Source of the DNA: Solidesulfovibrio alcoholivorans DSM 5433
GTDB taxonomy: Bacteria; Desulfobacterota; Desulfovibrionia; Desulfovibrionales; Desulfovibrionaceae
DNA: 64,000 bases
Assembly (NCBI RefSeq): GCF_000702665.1
Contig: NZ_JNJA01000013.1
Coordinates: 1 to 64,000, forward strand
Reading direction: 5' to 3'
Shown here: piece by piece, positions 17,653 through 26,399 of the stretch
Numbering within the stretch: position 1 is the first letter of the stretch
Layout of the letters: each line of letters opens with the position of its first letter
The notes under the pieces: generated by a model
Told to the model about the DNA's origin: nothing
The model's input: the letters and a program-made list of their open reading frames with translations, nothing else
The model's database searches: none
Program-made: the position numbers and the translations under genes

Positions 17653-20037
17653 ATGGCAGAAACAAACGACAACCGCCGCCCACAGTCCACCGACGTTCCC
17701 TCCACCCAGGCAGTGGGCACGGCCGACATGCGAGCGCCTTACGTCCGGGACGAACTCGCCCTCTTTCATGCACTGCTGGACCGGGCTCACGATCCCATCT
17801 TTCTGGTGGACACCCATTCCGGCGTGCTGCTTGAGGCCAATCAGGCCGCCATCGATCTGCTCGGACTCAGCAAGGTGGACCAGGCCTGGAAATCCTTGAT
17901 CGAGGGCTTCAGCGTGGTCCGGCGGGTCCCCCTGGCCGGGGGGCTCGACGACGTACCCGAGGGTGAAACCCACGAAGTCGCCTACACCGCACCCTCGGGC
18001 ATGCGGCGTTTGTTCGAGCTGACGCTCAGCACCATGCGCATTGACGGCCACTGCTATACCGTGGGCGTGGCTCGCGACATCACCGCGCGCAAAGCAACCG
18101 AGAGCGCCCTGCGCCAAAGCGAGCAGCAACTGCGCACGCTTTTCGAAACCGCGCCGGTTGGCATCTTCACCACCACGGTGGCGGGACGCCAAGTTTTTTG
18201 CAATGAAGCAAACGCCGTCATACACGGCTATGCCTCACCGGAGGAGTTCCAGAAGGCGGTCGGGCAAACGATCATCAGCCTGTATGTCGATCCCGAAGAG
18301 CGCAAGGAATTCCTACGGCTCCTGCAACGGGACGGGGCGGTGAAAAATTTCGAGAGCCGACACAGGAAAAAAGACGGCTCCACGGTCTTGATCGCCGTAT
18401 GGGCCAAGCTCCGTCGGGATGCAAACGGGGGTGAAGAGAGCATCGAAGGGGTTTGCATCGACATCACCGAGCACAAAAAGGCCGAGCAGGAAATCCGTGA
18501 GGCCAGGGAATACCTCAAGAGCATCGTCAACGCCATCGGCGACCCGATATTCGTCAAGAACGAACACCGTTGCTTCGTGCTGGTCAATGACGCCCTGTGC
18601 GCCCTCGTCGGCCGTCCCCGGGAGGAAATCCTGGGTCGCACGGACAAGGATTTTTTCCCCCCGGAACAAGTGGACGCCTTTTGGAAGGTGGACGATCTCG
18701 TGCTCGCCACGGGCCTTGAAAACGTCAGTGAAGAGAGAATCACCGCCGGTCTTGGGCAAATCCGGACCATCGTCACAAAAAAGACCCGTTATGTCGACGC
18801 GTTGGGCGGGAAAAGCGTTGTCGGCGTCATCCGCGACATCACCGAACGCAAGCAGATGGAGTGCACCCTCGAAGCCTCGGAGGAGAAATTCCGCAGCATC
18901 GTGGAATCCTCGCCCACGGCGATGTTTTTTTACCACCTGGAGTCGGACGGCCGCCTGCTGTTGACCGGGGCCAATCCGGCGGCCGATGTCCTGGTGGGTC
19001 TCGACCGCCGGACCCTGACCGGCAAGTCCCTGGAAGAGGTGTTTCCCGGCTTGGCCCAAACAGCGTACCCCGCGTTGTACCGTCGGGTGGCCCAGGGACT
19101 CCTCCCTGCCCAGTCCTACGAAGCCTCCTATCAGGACGAGCGCCTGTCAGGCCACCACGACGTCCGTGTCTTTCGCACCGGACCGGACTCAATTGTTGTG
19201 GACATTCTCGATACCACCGAGCGGATCCGGCTGCAGGAAATGATGGTCCAGTCGGAGAAGATGGCTTCGGTGGGGGGGCTTGCCGCCGGCATGGCCCACG
19301 AGATCAACAACCCCTTAAGCAGTATCCTCCAGGCGGCCCAGGTTTGCCTCATGCAGCTCGATCCGGCGCTGCCGGCCAACCAGGAGGGGGCCACGGCCTG
19401 TGGCTGTACCGTTGAAGCTGTGCGCTGCTATCTCGAAAGACGCCGGGTGTTTAAATTCATGGCGGGCATTCAGGAGGCCGGTAAGCGCGCCGCCGCCATT
19501 GTCTCCAGCATGTTGGAATTTTCTCGCAGAAGCGAATCCCGGTGCGCCCCGGCCGACATCAACGCCGTCCTGGACCGTAGCGTCGAGCTGGCCTCCACGG
19601 ATTACGATCTGAAAAAGAACTACGATTTCCGGCATATCACCATCATACGCCGCTACGCCGAGGGTCTGCCCGAAATCACCTGCACGCGTACCGAAATCGA
19701 ACAGGTGCTCTTAAACCTCCTTAAAAACGCCGCCCAGGCCATGGCCGGGCATCCACCGGGGCAGGCCGCACCGACCATCGTGCTCGCGACGTCGCGCACC
19801 GACACGGGGGTGCGCATTGAGGTGGCCGACAATGGGCCTGGTATGACCGACGCCGTACGCCGCCGGGTGTTCGAGCCATTTTTCACCACCAAGGAGCCGG
19901 GACTCGGTACCGGACTTGGCTTGGCCGTGTCCTATTTCATCATCACCGTCAATCACGGCGGGAAAATCAGCGTGGACTCCGAGCCGGGCAAGGGAGCCAC
20001 TTTCATCATCGAACTCCCCAGCGCGAGGCGGTCATGA
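17653..20037 (+). CDS. Multi-PAS sensor histidine kinase
   Basis: This is a 794-residue cytoplasmic kinase with a strong AGGAGGG before the ATG. About four PAS domains occupy residues 35-525 (each ends in a VGVARDITARK, GVCIDITEHKK, GVIRDITERKQ or VDILDTTER type motif). The transmitter has GMAHEINNPLSS (His about 543), the same Cys-Gly-Cys insert as the first kinase (TACGCTVEAVRCYLERRRVF), and an intact HATPase (DNGPG, FFTTKEPG, GTGLGLAVSYF). The transmitter is strikingly similar to that of the kinase at 13882, pointing to duplication. It overlaps the next gene by ATGA. Confidence 0.9.
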   Translation: MAETNDNRRPQSTDVPSTQAVGTADMRAPYVRDELALFHALLDRAHDPIFLVDTHSGVLLEANQAAIDLLGLSKVDQAWKSLIEGFSVVRRVPLAGGLDDVPEGETHEVAYTAPSGMRRLFELTLSTMRIDGHCYTVGVARDITARKATESALRQSEQQLRTLFETAPVGIFTTTVAGRQVFCNEANAVIHGYASPEEFQKAVGQTIISLYVDPEERKEFLRLLQRDGAVKNFESRHRKKDGSTVLIAVWAKLRRDANGGEESIEGVCIDITEHKKAEQEIREAREYLKSIVNAIGDPIFVKNEHRCFVLVNDALCALVGRPREEILGRTDKDFFPPEQVDAFWKVDDLVLATGLENVSEERITAGLGQIRTIVTKKTRYVDALGGKSVVGVIRDITERKQMECTLEASEEKFRSIVESSPTAMFFYHLESDGRLLLTGANPAADVLVGLDRRTLTGKSLEEVFPGLAQTAYPALYRRVAQGLLPAQSYEASYQDERLSGHHDVRVFRTGPDSIVVDILDTTERIRLQEMMVQSEKMASVGGLAAGMAHEINNPLSSILQAAQVCLMQLDPALPANQEGATACGCTVEAVRCYLERRRVFKFMAGIQEAGKRAAAIVSSMLEFSRRSESRCAPADINAVLDRSVELASTDYDLKKNYDFRHITIIRRYAEGLPEITCTRTEIEQVLLNLLKNAAQAMAGHPPGQAAPTIVLATSRTDTGVRIEVADNGPGMTDAVRRRVFEPFFTTKEPGLGTGLGLAVSYFIITVNHGGKISVDSEPGKGATFIIELPSARRS

Positions 20038-21569
20038 GCGCGTCCCAACCATCCCTCCTGACCATCGACGATGAAAGCATGATCCGCGAGACGATCGCCG
20101 CCTATATGGAAAACCGCGGATTCACCGTGTTCGAGGCCCCGGACGGCCGCCGGGGGCTGGACGTGTTTCTCGAAAAACGCCCCGACGTGGTTCTGGTTGA
20201 TCTGCGTATGCCGGAAATGGACAGCCTGGATGTTCTGGCCAGGCTTCGGGACATCGCCCCAGACACGCCGACCATCGTGGTTTCCGGGACAGGGCTCCTG
20301 CGGGACGCCATTGAGGCCGTCAGGCGCGGTGCCTGGGATTACGTGACCAAGCCCATCCCGGACATGGCGATCCTGGGGCTGGCCGTGGACAAGGCCCTGG
20401 AACGGGCCGACCTGAAACGGGCCGTGCGACAGGCCGAAGAGCGCTATTCCAACCTGGTGCAAAACATCCCACTGCTCATCTTCAGTGTGACCAAGGGGGT
20501 ACGCCTGGAGTTCGTCAACCAGGGATGCCGGACGCTGTTGGGCTATGCCCGGGAGGAAGCTCTTTCCCAGCCGGACTGGCTGCTTGGGCGCATCCATCCC
20601 GAACAGCGCGACTGGGTGCGCGGGAAGCTCGAAGAATGCCTGGAGGATTGCTCCCAGTCGTTTTCCCGCCAGTGCATACTCCTCCACAAAAACGGCCAGA
20701 TCGTGCATGGCGTGCTCAAGTCCATTCCGGCTTCCGATTGCGCCGACCACGCGTCCCGCGCACGGGTTGAAGGCTGCATCATGGACATCGGCGACCGCAT
20801 GCTGTTGGAAAAGGTGCTCGTGCAAAAGGAGAAGATCCATACCCTCGGGGCCATCTCCGCCGAAGTGGCTCATGAAATCCGCAACCCGCTGATGGCGATT
20901 GGCGGGTTCGCCAAACGTCTGATGCGCAAAATGCCGGAGCTTGAGGAAGCCGCCATCATCCTGGAGGAGGCCAACCGGCTCGAGCTTTTCCTCAATCGCA
21001 TCCGGGACTATCTCAATCCGGTGCGGCAGCATCCGGTGCCGGTGGTCATGGCCGACGTGGTGCGCAACTGTCTGGCTCTGCTCGCTCCGGAACTCACGGG
21101 CAACGGCGTAACCCCGCGTCTCGATTTGGCGGCGGCGGCCGTCGTGGTCGAGGAAGACCCGGACATCCTGGCTCAGGTGGTGATCAACCTCATTCGCTTC
21201 ACCCTTGCCTCCCTGCCCTCCCAGGGGCAGATGTGGATTGCCGCCCGCAGCGGCGAGGGCTTCGTCCATCTGGAGATTGGCGGGGATCAGGCCCACCCTG
21301 TGGCGGATGCGGAAAAGGTCTTTTTGCCGTTCGATGCCGGAGGGGACACGATAGGGCTTCCGGTCTGCTGCCGTCTCATGCGCGGCATGGGCGGAGCGAT
21401 GCGGTTTGAACAGCAGGACGGGAAGGGACAGTTCATCATGTCGGTGTTGACTGCCGAGGCCCGGCATGCGGTTACGAACGGATGTTGCGCGGCCTGGGGG
21501 GAGGTATTGCCTGAAGCGCCGGGCAAGGAGGGGGGGGGGCCGGGGAAAGGCGGCGAACCCACTGCATAA
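20034..21569 (+). CDS. Receiver-PAS-histidine kinase with a degenerate ATPase domain
   Basis: This is a 511-residue protein. The N-terminal receiver (LTIDDES, VLVDLRMPEMDS, YVTKPI) is very close to that of the HD-GYP protein at 16536. A PAS domain (about 140-260) and a phosphoacceptor helix EVAHEIRNPLMAIGG follow. The C-terminal ATPase-like region keeps an N-box-like VVINLIRFTL but lacks DNGxG and a normal GxGLGL, so it probably does not hydrolyse ATP and may act as a phosphotransfer partner. A run of ten G at 21530-21539 lies within the last 15 codons, so slippage would change only the tail. It is the last gene of the cassette. Confidence 0.82.
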   Translation: MSASQPSLLTIDDESMIRETIAAYMENRGFTVFEAPDGRRGLDVFLEKRPDVVLVDLRMPEMDSLDVLARLRDIAPDTPTIVVSGTGLLRDAIEAVRRGAWDYVTKPIPDMAILGLAVDKALERADLKRAVRQAEERYSNLVQNIPLLIFSVTKGVRLEFVNQGCRTLLGYAREEALSQPDWLLGRIHPEQRDWVRGKLEECLEDCSQSFSRQCILLHKNGQIVHGVLKSIPASDCADHASRARVEGCIMDIGDRMLLEKVLVQKEKIHTLGAISAEVAHEIRNPLMAIGGFAKRLMRKMPELEEAAIILEEANRLELFLNRIRDYLNPVRQHPVPVVMADVVRNCLALLAPELTGNGVTPRLDLAAAAVVVEEDPDILAQVVINLIRFTLASLPSQGQMWIAARSGEGFVHLEIGGDQAHPVADAEKVFLPFDAGGDTIGLPVCCRLMRGMGGAMRFEQQDGKGQFIMSVLTAEARHAVTNGCCAAWGEVLPEAPGKEGGGPGKGGEPTA

Positions 21570-21619
21570 GAGGGGGCAATGTCTCGTGACCAACGCTGGA
21601 ATCGGATAACGCCTGGATC

Positions 21620-21667
21620 ACCGTTCCCCTTCGTAGTGGGGCAGGGCATGTCGGGAACATGTTATCA
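21620..21667 (+). repeat. 48-base repeat, copy B
   Basis: Partner of 12778-12825 with 39 of 48 identical bases and no gap. It is followed after about 50 bases by the second tRNA-Pro-like fragment. It begins 50 bases after the last kinase gene of the cassette. Confidence 0.65.
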
Positions 21668-21695
21668 GAAAAAGCAAAAGGAACTCATTCTTCCA

Positions 21696-21763
21696 ATGGG
21701 TAGGTTTCGGACCTGACCCATGAGGTTCAGGGGTTCGGAGGTTCAAACCCTCTCATCCAGACC
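21696..21763 (+). pseudogene. Degenerate tRNA-Pro fragment, attachment-site-like, copy B
   Basis: The fragment contains a D-arm-like GGGTAGGTTTCGG, then CCTGA pairing with TCAGG across a 10-base loop (three bases too long), the T-arm GGAGG-TTCAAAC-CCTCT and an acceptor-like CATCCAG-ACC. It matches copy A through most of its 3' half. The acceptor 5' strand is missing and CCA is not encoded, so it cannot be a working tRNA. Both copies continue downstream with TTTCAAG. Confidence 0.55.
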
Positions 21764-22272
21764 CAAGATTTCAAGGTGTAAAGCGAATAACCGTAGGCCA
21801 TCTTCTTTTTACGACGTTTTTTTTACGACAAACACCGGGGTGGCGCGCTTCAAGACGCAGGGCGCGTCCGGCCAAGAGGGGGTTGCAGTCGATGGAGGGG
21901 CTGTTGCCGGCGTCTTCGATGACGCGCGCTGGCCACATGTTCCGGGAAAACACTCCGGGCAGGCCTGAAAAAAACCTGGGGGAGAAGCGGCCGGCCTTGG
22001 GCGCTGTTTTACGGCCCGGGACTGGCCGGCGGCGTGAAGGCTCGCCGGGGCAAGGTGACGCGCAGGCGTGCATCCCAATCGGGAATGCCCTCGCCCGGGG
22101 GTAGCCGCACTCGACGCTCTCGCCGGTTGCTGGGGAGGAATTCCATCTCGCTTTTGTCCAATACCCATCTTCCTCATGCCAATGCCCCGGTTGGCCGATG
22201 GCGTTGCCCGGCCGCCCACGGCCATGCTACCATGGGCGCGACCGTAACCGCCAACAGGGCAAGGACAAACGG
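21764..22272. other. Gene-free stretch after the kinase cassette
   Basis: No convincing gene was found on either strand. It contains a short direct repeat TTTTTACGAC at about 21804 and 21820 and several overlapping GC-rich frames that look like shadows. The leftward frame ending at 21771 might be a gene remnant (VVKRRWPTVIRF), but nothing supports it. Confidence 0.4.
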
Positions 22273-22731
22273 ATGGAGATTCTCAGGCGCATAGCGGCTT
22301 TCATTACGGAGATGGACTTCGCGGTGCTCAGCGCCCTCTCGCCGGAGGGCCCCTGGATATCGCTCATGTCCTATCTGCCCGGATCGGACGGGCTGACGGT
22401 CTGCCTGGCCATGTCCACGGGGTCCTACAAGGCGAAGCTCATACGCGAAAATCCGAATGTCGCGCTGCTCATCGACAACCGCTGCCGTCACGACGACCCG
22501 GGCAGGGTCACGGCACTGAGCATGCACGGAACCGCCGGGCACGTCACGGATCCTGCCGAACGCGGGAAGATTGTCGCGGATTTTCAAAGGCACAGGCCGC
22601 ATCTGGACGCATTTCTCGGCCGGCCGGATACCGGCATCGTGCGCGTCACGCCCAGGAGTTTCCAATTGTTCGACGGCGTGGACAGGGGGGAATTTATCAA
22701 ACATGGGGAAGCGGGCTGGCACCATGCGTGA
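22273..22731 (+). CDS. Pyridoxamine 5'-phosphate oxidase-fold flavoprotein
   Basis: This is a 152-residue protein. AAGGAC precedes the ATG at 22273. Strands FAVLSALSPEGPWISLMSYL and ALLIDNRCRHDD are typical of the split beta-barrel PPOX family that binds FMN or related cofactors, and the C-terminus ends RVTPRSFQLFDG. These small proteins are usually uncharacterised oxidoreductases or haem/flavin binders rather than true PdxH. The SDR gene starts inside its last codons (ATG at 22724, TGA at 22729), so the pair is translationally coupled. Confidence 0.75.
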   Translation: MEILRRIAAFITEMDFAVLSALSPEGPWISLMSYLPGSDGLTVCLAMSTGSYKAKLIRENPNVALLIDNRCRHDDPGRVTALSMHGTAGHVTDPAERGKIVADFQRHRPHLDAFLGRPDTGIVRVTPRSFQLFDGVDRGEFIKHGEAGWHHA

Positions 22732-24268
22732 GATCGCCGTCATCGGGGCTACGGGGTATGTCGGAGCCCGGCTTGTGCCGGCCCTTTTGAACGAGGGACA
22801 CGTTGTCCGGGCCCTGGGGCGGTCCACCCGGAAAATCGCCGGCAGGCCGTATGCCGCGCACCGGAATCTGCGTATCGCCCACGCGGACGTGATGGACGAG
22901 GCGTCCCTGTGCGCTGCCTTGGAAGGCGTCGGGGTCGCCTACTATCTGGTGCACTCCATGAACGCGGCCACCAGGGACTACGCCGCCGCGGACCGCGCGG
23001 CGGCCGAAAACATGGCGAAAGCGGCGGCCCGGGCCGGGGTGGCCCGGATCATATACCTTGGCGGGCTCGGCAAGGCAGCGGATCGCCTCAGCCGCCACCT
23101 GCACTCGCGCACGGAGGTGGGCGCCCTCCTGTCGCGAGGGTCCGTTCCCGCAACGTGGTTGCGGGCGGCCATGATCCTGGGCTCGGGAAGCGCCTCCTTC
23201 GAAATCATGCGCTATCTGGTGGACCGGTTGCCGGTCATGATCGTGCCGCGTTGGGTCGACACGAAGTGCCAGCCTATCGCCATCGCCAACGTCGTGGACT
23301 ACCTCGTCGGCTGTCTACACAGCGCAGAGACGGCGGGGCGCAGCTTCGACATAGGCGGGCCGGACGTGCTGAGTTACGGCGAACTGTTCGATATCTACGC
23401 CGAAGAGGCGAAACTTCCCAAACGCAGGCGGCTGCATGTGCCCTTTTTTACGCCGGCGCTCAGTGCGCGGTGGATTCATCTGGTCACGCCGGTGCCGGCC
23501 AGCATCGGCAAGCCCCTGGCCGAGGGGCTGCGCAACGAGGCCGTCTGCACGGAAGAGGCCATCCGCGCCTGTGTGCCGGTCCGCTTGATCAGCTGCCGCG
23601 AGGCCATCCGCGAGGCCCTCGCGGACACGCGGGAGGACCGGGTCGTCAGTTGTTGGTCCGACGCGGGGGACATCCGCCCCCCGGCCATGATTTCTCCGGG
23701 CGACCCCGGGTATGCCGGCGGCACCGTGCTGGAGATGAGTTACGCCTGCCTGGCGGAAGGGGCGACCGCGCCTTTGTGGAAGGAGGTCGTCGCCGTCGGC
23801 GGCACGACCGGCTGGCTCTACCTCGACGGGTTGTGGCGGCTGCGAGGCTGGTTCGATCGGCTGATCGGCGGCGTCGGACTGAACCGGGGGCGGCGGCAGG
23901 GAGGCGTGCTCGCCCCGGGGGACGCCTTGGACTGTTTCCGGGTGCTCGGGCTGGTGGAGAACAGATTGCTGCTGTTGCGTTTCAACATGCGCCTTCCCGG
24001 AGAAGCGGTCTTGCGGATCGCCCTGGAGGAAGAGGGGCCGGACCTCGTACGGCTACGGCTGAGCGCGCTTTTCCGGCCTCGCGGCCTTGGGGGGCTCGTG
24101 TACTGGGCGTTGCTCAAACCGGCGCATCGCCATTTGTTCAAGGGGTTGCTGCGGACGTTGGTGCGACGTGCGCACCTCTCCCTGCGCGAACCACCGACAT
24201 CTTACGAAGGCGGACGCGAGGTCTGCGTCCTGCCTGAAACGGAAGGCCGGAGGGGCGGATCGCGATAA
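22724..24268 (+). CDS. NAD(P)-binding SDR-family protein with a DUF2867 C-terminal domain
   Basis: This is a 514-residue protein. The N-terminal Rossmann domain starts MREIAVIGATGYVGARLVPA (GxTGxxG nucleotide loop) and continues with YYLVHSMN and the atypical SDR segment VARIIYLGGLGK, as in NmrA/complex I 39-kDa-like proteins. From about residue 330 the sequence (WKEVVAVGGTTGWLYLDGLW, LRGWFDRLIGG, LVENRLLLLRFNMRLPGEAV) matches the DUF2867 extension usual in this fusion. Its substrate is unknown. I chose the ATG overlapping the PPOX stop; an in-frame ATG seven codons earlier is possible. Confidence 0.8.
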   Translation: MREIAVIGATGYVGARLVPALLNEGHVVRALGRSTRKIAGRPYAAHRNLRIAHADVMDEASLCAALEGVGVAYYLVHSMNAATRDYAAADRAAAENMAKAAARAGVARIIYLGGLGKAADRLSRHLHSRTEVGALLSRGSVPATWLRAAMILGSGSASFEIMRYLVDRLPVMIVPRWVDTKCQPIAIANVVDYLVGCLHSAETAGRSFDIGGPDVLSYGELFDIYAEEAKLPKRRRLHVPFFTPALSARWIHLVTPVPASIGKPLAEGLRNEAVCTEEAIRACVPVRLISCREAIREALADTREDRVVSCWSDAGDIRPPAMISPGDPGYAGGTVLEMSYACLAEGATAPLWKEVVAVGGTTGWLYLDGLWRLRGWFDRLIGGVGLNRGRRQGGVLAPGDALDCFRVLGLVENRLLLLRFNMRLPGEAVLRIALEEEGPDLVRLRLSALFRPRGLGGLVYWALLKPAHRHLFKGLLRTLVRRAHLSLREPPTSYEGGREVCVLPETEGRRGGSR

Positions 24269-24305
24269 GGGTGGCCGGACAGAACACGGCGCAAGGAAAC
24301 GGGTG

Positions 24306-24350
24306 GCGGAGGCTCGCCCCCTCCCCTTGAGACCAGGATTTCAAGAAGTG
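24306..24350 (+). repeat. Weak third attachment-site-like copy (tRNA-Pro 3' end context)
   Basis: CGGAGG ... CCCTCC ... GAGACCAGGATTTCAAGAAGTG lines up with copies A (TCGGAGG ... GACCAGTTATTTCAAGAA) and B (TCGGAGG ... GACCCAAGATTTCAAG). The T-loop is not conserved, so only the stem edges and the flank after CCA are shared. It lies between the SDR gene and mqnE, the apparent right border of the accessory region. Confidence 0.4.
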
Positions 24351-24501
24351 AAGCCCCAAAAAACCAACAAGTTGTCCTTTGTTTCGACAGTTCCCACTAC
24401 AACCTCCTTCCCGATGGCGGCAGGCTCGCCTGCCTGGCCGACGGATCTCCCTGGGGGGACGCGCAACTGACGCGCGCCGTCGCCCCGTGCCCAAAACGAA
24501 A

Positions 24502-24539
24502 GGGCCGCTGTTCCCCCGAGGGGACATGCGGCCCTTTTT
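24502..24539. terminator. Bidirectional terminator downstream of mqnE
   Basis: GGGCCGC (24502-24508) pairs with GCGGCCC (24528-24534), with an inner CCCC/GGGG pairing, followed by TTTTT on the plus strand and by TTTCGTTTT on the minus strand. It sits where mqnE and the rightward SDR gene converge, so it can serve both. Confidence 0.75.
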
Positions 24540-24559
24540 CGGATTGTCCCGACGCGGCG

Positions 24560-25660
24560 TCAGCCCAGCGGCTTGAAATCCGGCGTGCGTTCCACAGGCA
24601 CCATGCCCGAGGCCTCGATGGCATGGCGCAGTGCGCCGAGCGTCAGGCCCTTGGGGCTGTCCGCGCCGGCGGCATGGCCGATACGCTCTTCCACGATGGT
24701 GCCGTCGAAGTCGTCGGCTCCGGCCCAAAGCGCCATCTGCGCCGCCTTGATGCCGAGCATGGCCCAGTAGGCCTTGAGATGCGGAATATTGTCCAAAAAC
24801 AGGCGCGAAACGGCCATGAGCCGCATGGCCGTGACGCCGTCCGGCCCCTTGGCCCCGAGCTTGTTGTTGGCCGGCTGGTAGGCCAGGGGAATGAAGCAGG
24901 TGAAGCCGCCCGTGAGGTCCTGCAAATCGCGCAGGGCCGAGAGGTGGGCGATGCGGTCGGCCCAGTTCTCGATATGCCCGAACAGCATGGTGGCGTTGGT
25001 GGGCAGCCCCATGCCGTGGGCCGTGGCGTGCACCTGCAGCCAGCGCTCGCCCGAAATCTTCTCCGGGCACAGCTTCTCGCGAAGCGCGGGGGCGAAGACC
25101 TCGGCCCCGCCGCCCGGCAGCATCATGAGCCCGGCGTCCTTGAGGGCGGCCAGGATCTCGTATTCCGAAACCCCGCCCACGTCGGCCAGATGGGCCACCT
25201 CCACGGCGGTGAAGGCCTTGATGCCGGCGTCGGGGCGGGCCCTGCCGATGGCGCGCAGCATGGACAGGTAGTAATCCAGGGGCAGTTCGGGGTTGAGCCC
25301 GCCGACCACGTGGATTTCCCGGATGACCGCGTCGCCCCGGGCGTCGAGCTCGGCCACGATCTGCTCGACGGTGAGCGTCCTGGCCCCGGCCGCGCCCTTG
25401 ACCTTGCTGAAGGCGCAGAAGCGGCAGGCGTTGACGCACACATTGGTGAAATTAATGTGCACGTTGTGCACGTAATAGGCGTTCTTGCCGTGGCGGGCCA
25501 CACGGGCCTCCATGGCCGCGCCGCACAGGTCGTGCAGGGGCGCGGCCACGGCCAGCACCAGCGCATCGTCGGGGGTGAGGCGCTCGCCGGCCCGGGCCTT
25601 TGCCAGCACGGCGGCCGTCTCGCCGCCGGGAAAGGAAACTTCGGGTGTCATTGCATTCAT
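24560..25660 (-). CDS. mqnE: Aminofutalosine synthase (menaquinone, futalosine pathway)
   Basis: The protein has 366 residues from the ATG at 25660. A GTG 12 codons upstream (25696) has a good AAGGGG and is an alternative start. The radical SAM cluster motif is in NVHINFTNVCVNACRFCAFS (Cys-x3-Cys-x2-Cys). Further family motifs are EIHVVGGLNPELPLDYYLSM, LMMLPGGGAEVFAPALR and THATAHGMGLPTNATMLFGH-like HATAHGMGLP. MqnE joins SAM-derived adenosyl to the enolpyruvyl benzoate to give aminofutalosine, a menaquinone precursor. This fits a sulfate reducer whose Qmo complex uses menaquinol. MqnC, a close relative, is less likely because of the CVNACRFCAFS and GGLNP motifs. Confidence 0.85.
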   Translation of the reverse strand: MNAMTPEVSFPGGETAAVLAKARAGERLTPDDALVLAVAAPLHDLCGAAMEARVARHGKNAYYVHNVHINFTNVCVNACRFCAFSKVKGAAGARTLTVEQIVAELDARGDAVIREIHVVGGLNPELPLDYYLSMLRAIGRARPDAGIKAFTAVEVAHLADVGGVSEYEILAALKDAGLMMLPGGGAEVFAPALREKLCPEKISGERWLQVHATAHGMGLPTNATMLFGHIENWADRIAHLSALRDLQDLTGGFTCFIPLAYQPANNKLGAKGPDGVTAMRLMAVSRLFLDNIPHLKAYWAMLGIKAAQMALWAGADDFDGTIVEERIGHAAGADSPKGLTLGALRHAIEASGMVPVERTPDFKPLG

Positions 25661-25750
25661 GCCTGTGCCGCGGTAAAGGATAAGGGTTGGCGTCACCTCT
25701 ACCCCTTTTCCCCGCCGTCCGCCAGGGCGGCGACGGACGCGAGGCCGGCC

Positions 25751-26311
25751 ATGTCCCGACTGTCACTTCCCGTCCTGGCTCTGGCCCTGCTCCTGTGGGC
25801 CGGCGCGGCAGGCGCCGCGGACCCGGCTTCCGGGGCCGGCGGCGGCGATTCCCCCCAGGCCCTGGCGAAATTCTTCCAGGGCACCACCCGTTCCCTGCCG
25901 GCGGCGAACATCGATTTCACCATCGACGCCGGCTATGCCGAGCTCAAGACGGCCAGCCCCGACAGTTCCGGCCGCTACGCCATGACCGCCATCAACGTGG
26001 CCCGCGTGGCCCCGGACATCTACCGTCTGGACATAAGCCTCGAAAAACCGCTTTCGCGCAACGTGCAGACCTTCGACCAGCCCTATTTCTTCACGGACAA
26101 GCGCACCTACTATTTCTGGTACCAAAACGGCGAACGCATCGTGTTCAAGGTCGGCGGCCAGAAGGTCGTGGTGCCGCTCGGGCGCAAGGAAGTCCTGCGC
26201 GTGGACATCAAATCGCCCGACACCTACGTGATCGACCGCGAAACCATGCTGCGCGACATCTCCTTCGCCGACGGCCAGGCCACCATCCACCTGCAGCTCA
26301 AGTTCCGCTGA
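25751..26311 (+). CDS. LolA-like periplasmic outer-membrane lipoprotein carrier homologue
   Basis: This is a 186-residue protein with a signal peptide (LSLPVLALALLLWAGAAGAA, cleavage near residue 23). The mature part is beta-rich (FTIDAGYAELKTASPDSSGR, TYYFWYQNGERIVFKVGG, VLRVDIKSPDTYVIDRETML) and ends QATIHLQLKF, compatible with LolA/LolB-like folds; no named family is certain. The start is the ATG after CCGGCC, without a strong ribosome binding site. It is divergent from mqnE across 90 bases. Confidence 0.55.
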   Translation: MSRLSLPVLALALLLWAGAAGAADPASGAGGGDSPQALAKFFQGTTRSLPAANIDFTIDAGYAELKTASPDSSGRYAMTAINVARVAPDIYRLDISLEKPLSRNVQTFDQPYFFTDKRTYYFWYQNGERIVFKVGGQKVVVPLGRKEVLRVDIKSPDTYVIDRETMLRDISFADGQATIHLQLKFR

Positions 26312-26399
26312 GGCCGCGGCCGCGAGAGGCCGTCATTCCCCCCCACACCCCATGCGCCCGGGACCCGTTCGCGACCGGGCGCAAGCACAAGGACCAGCC

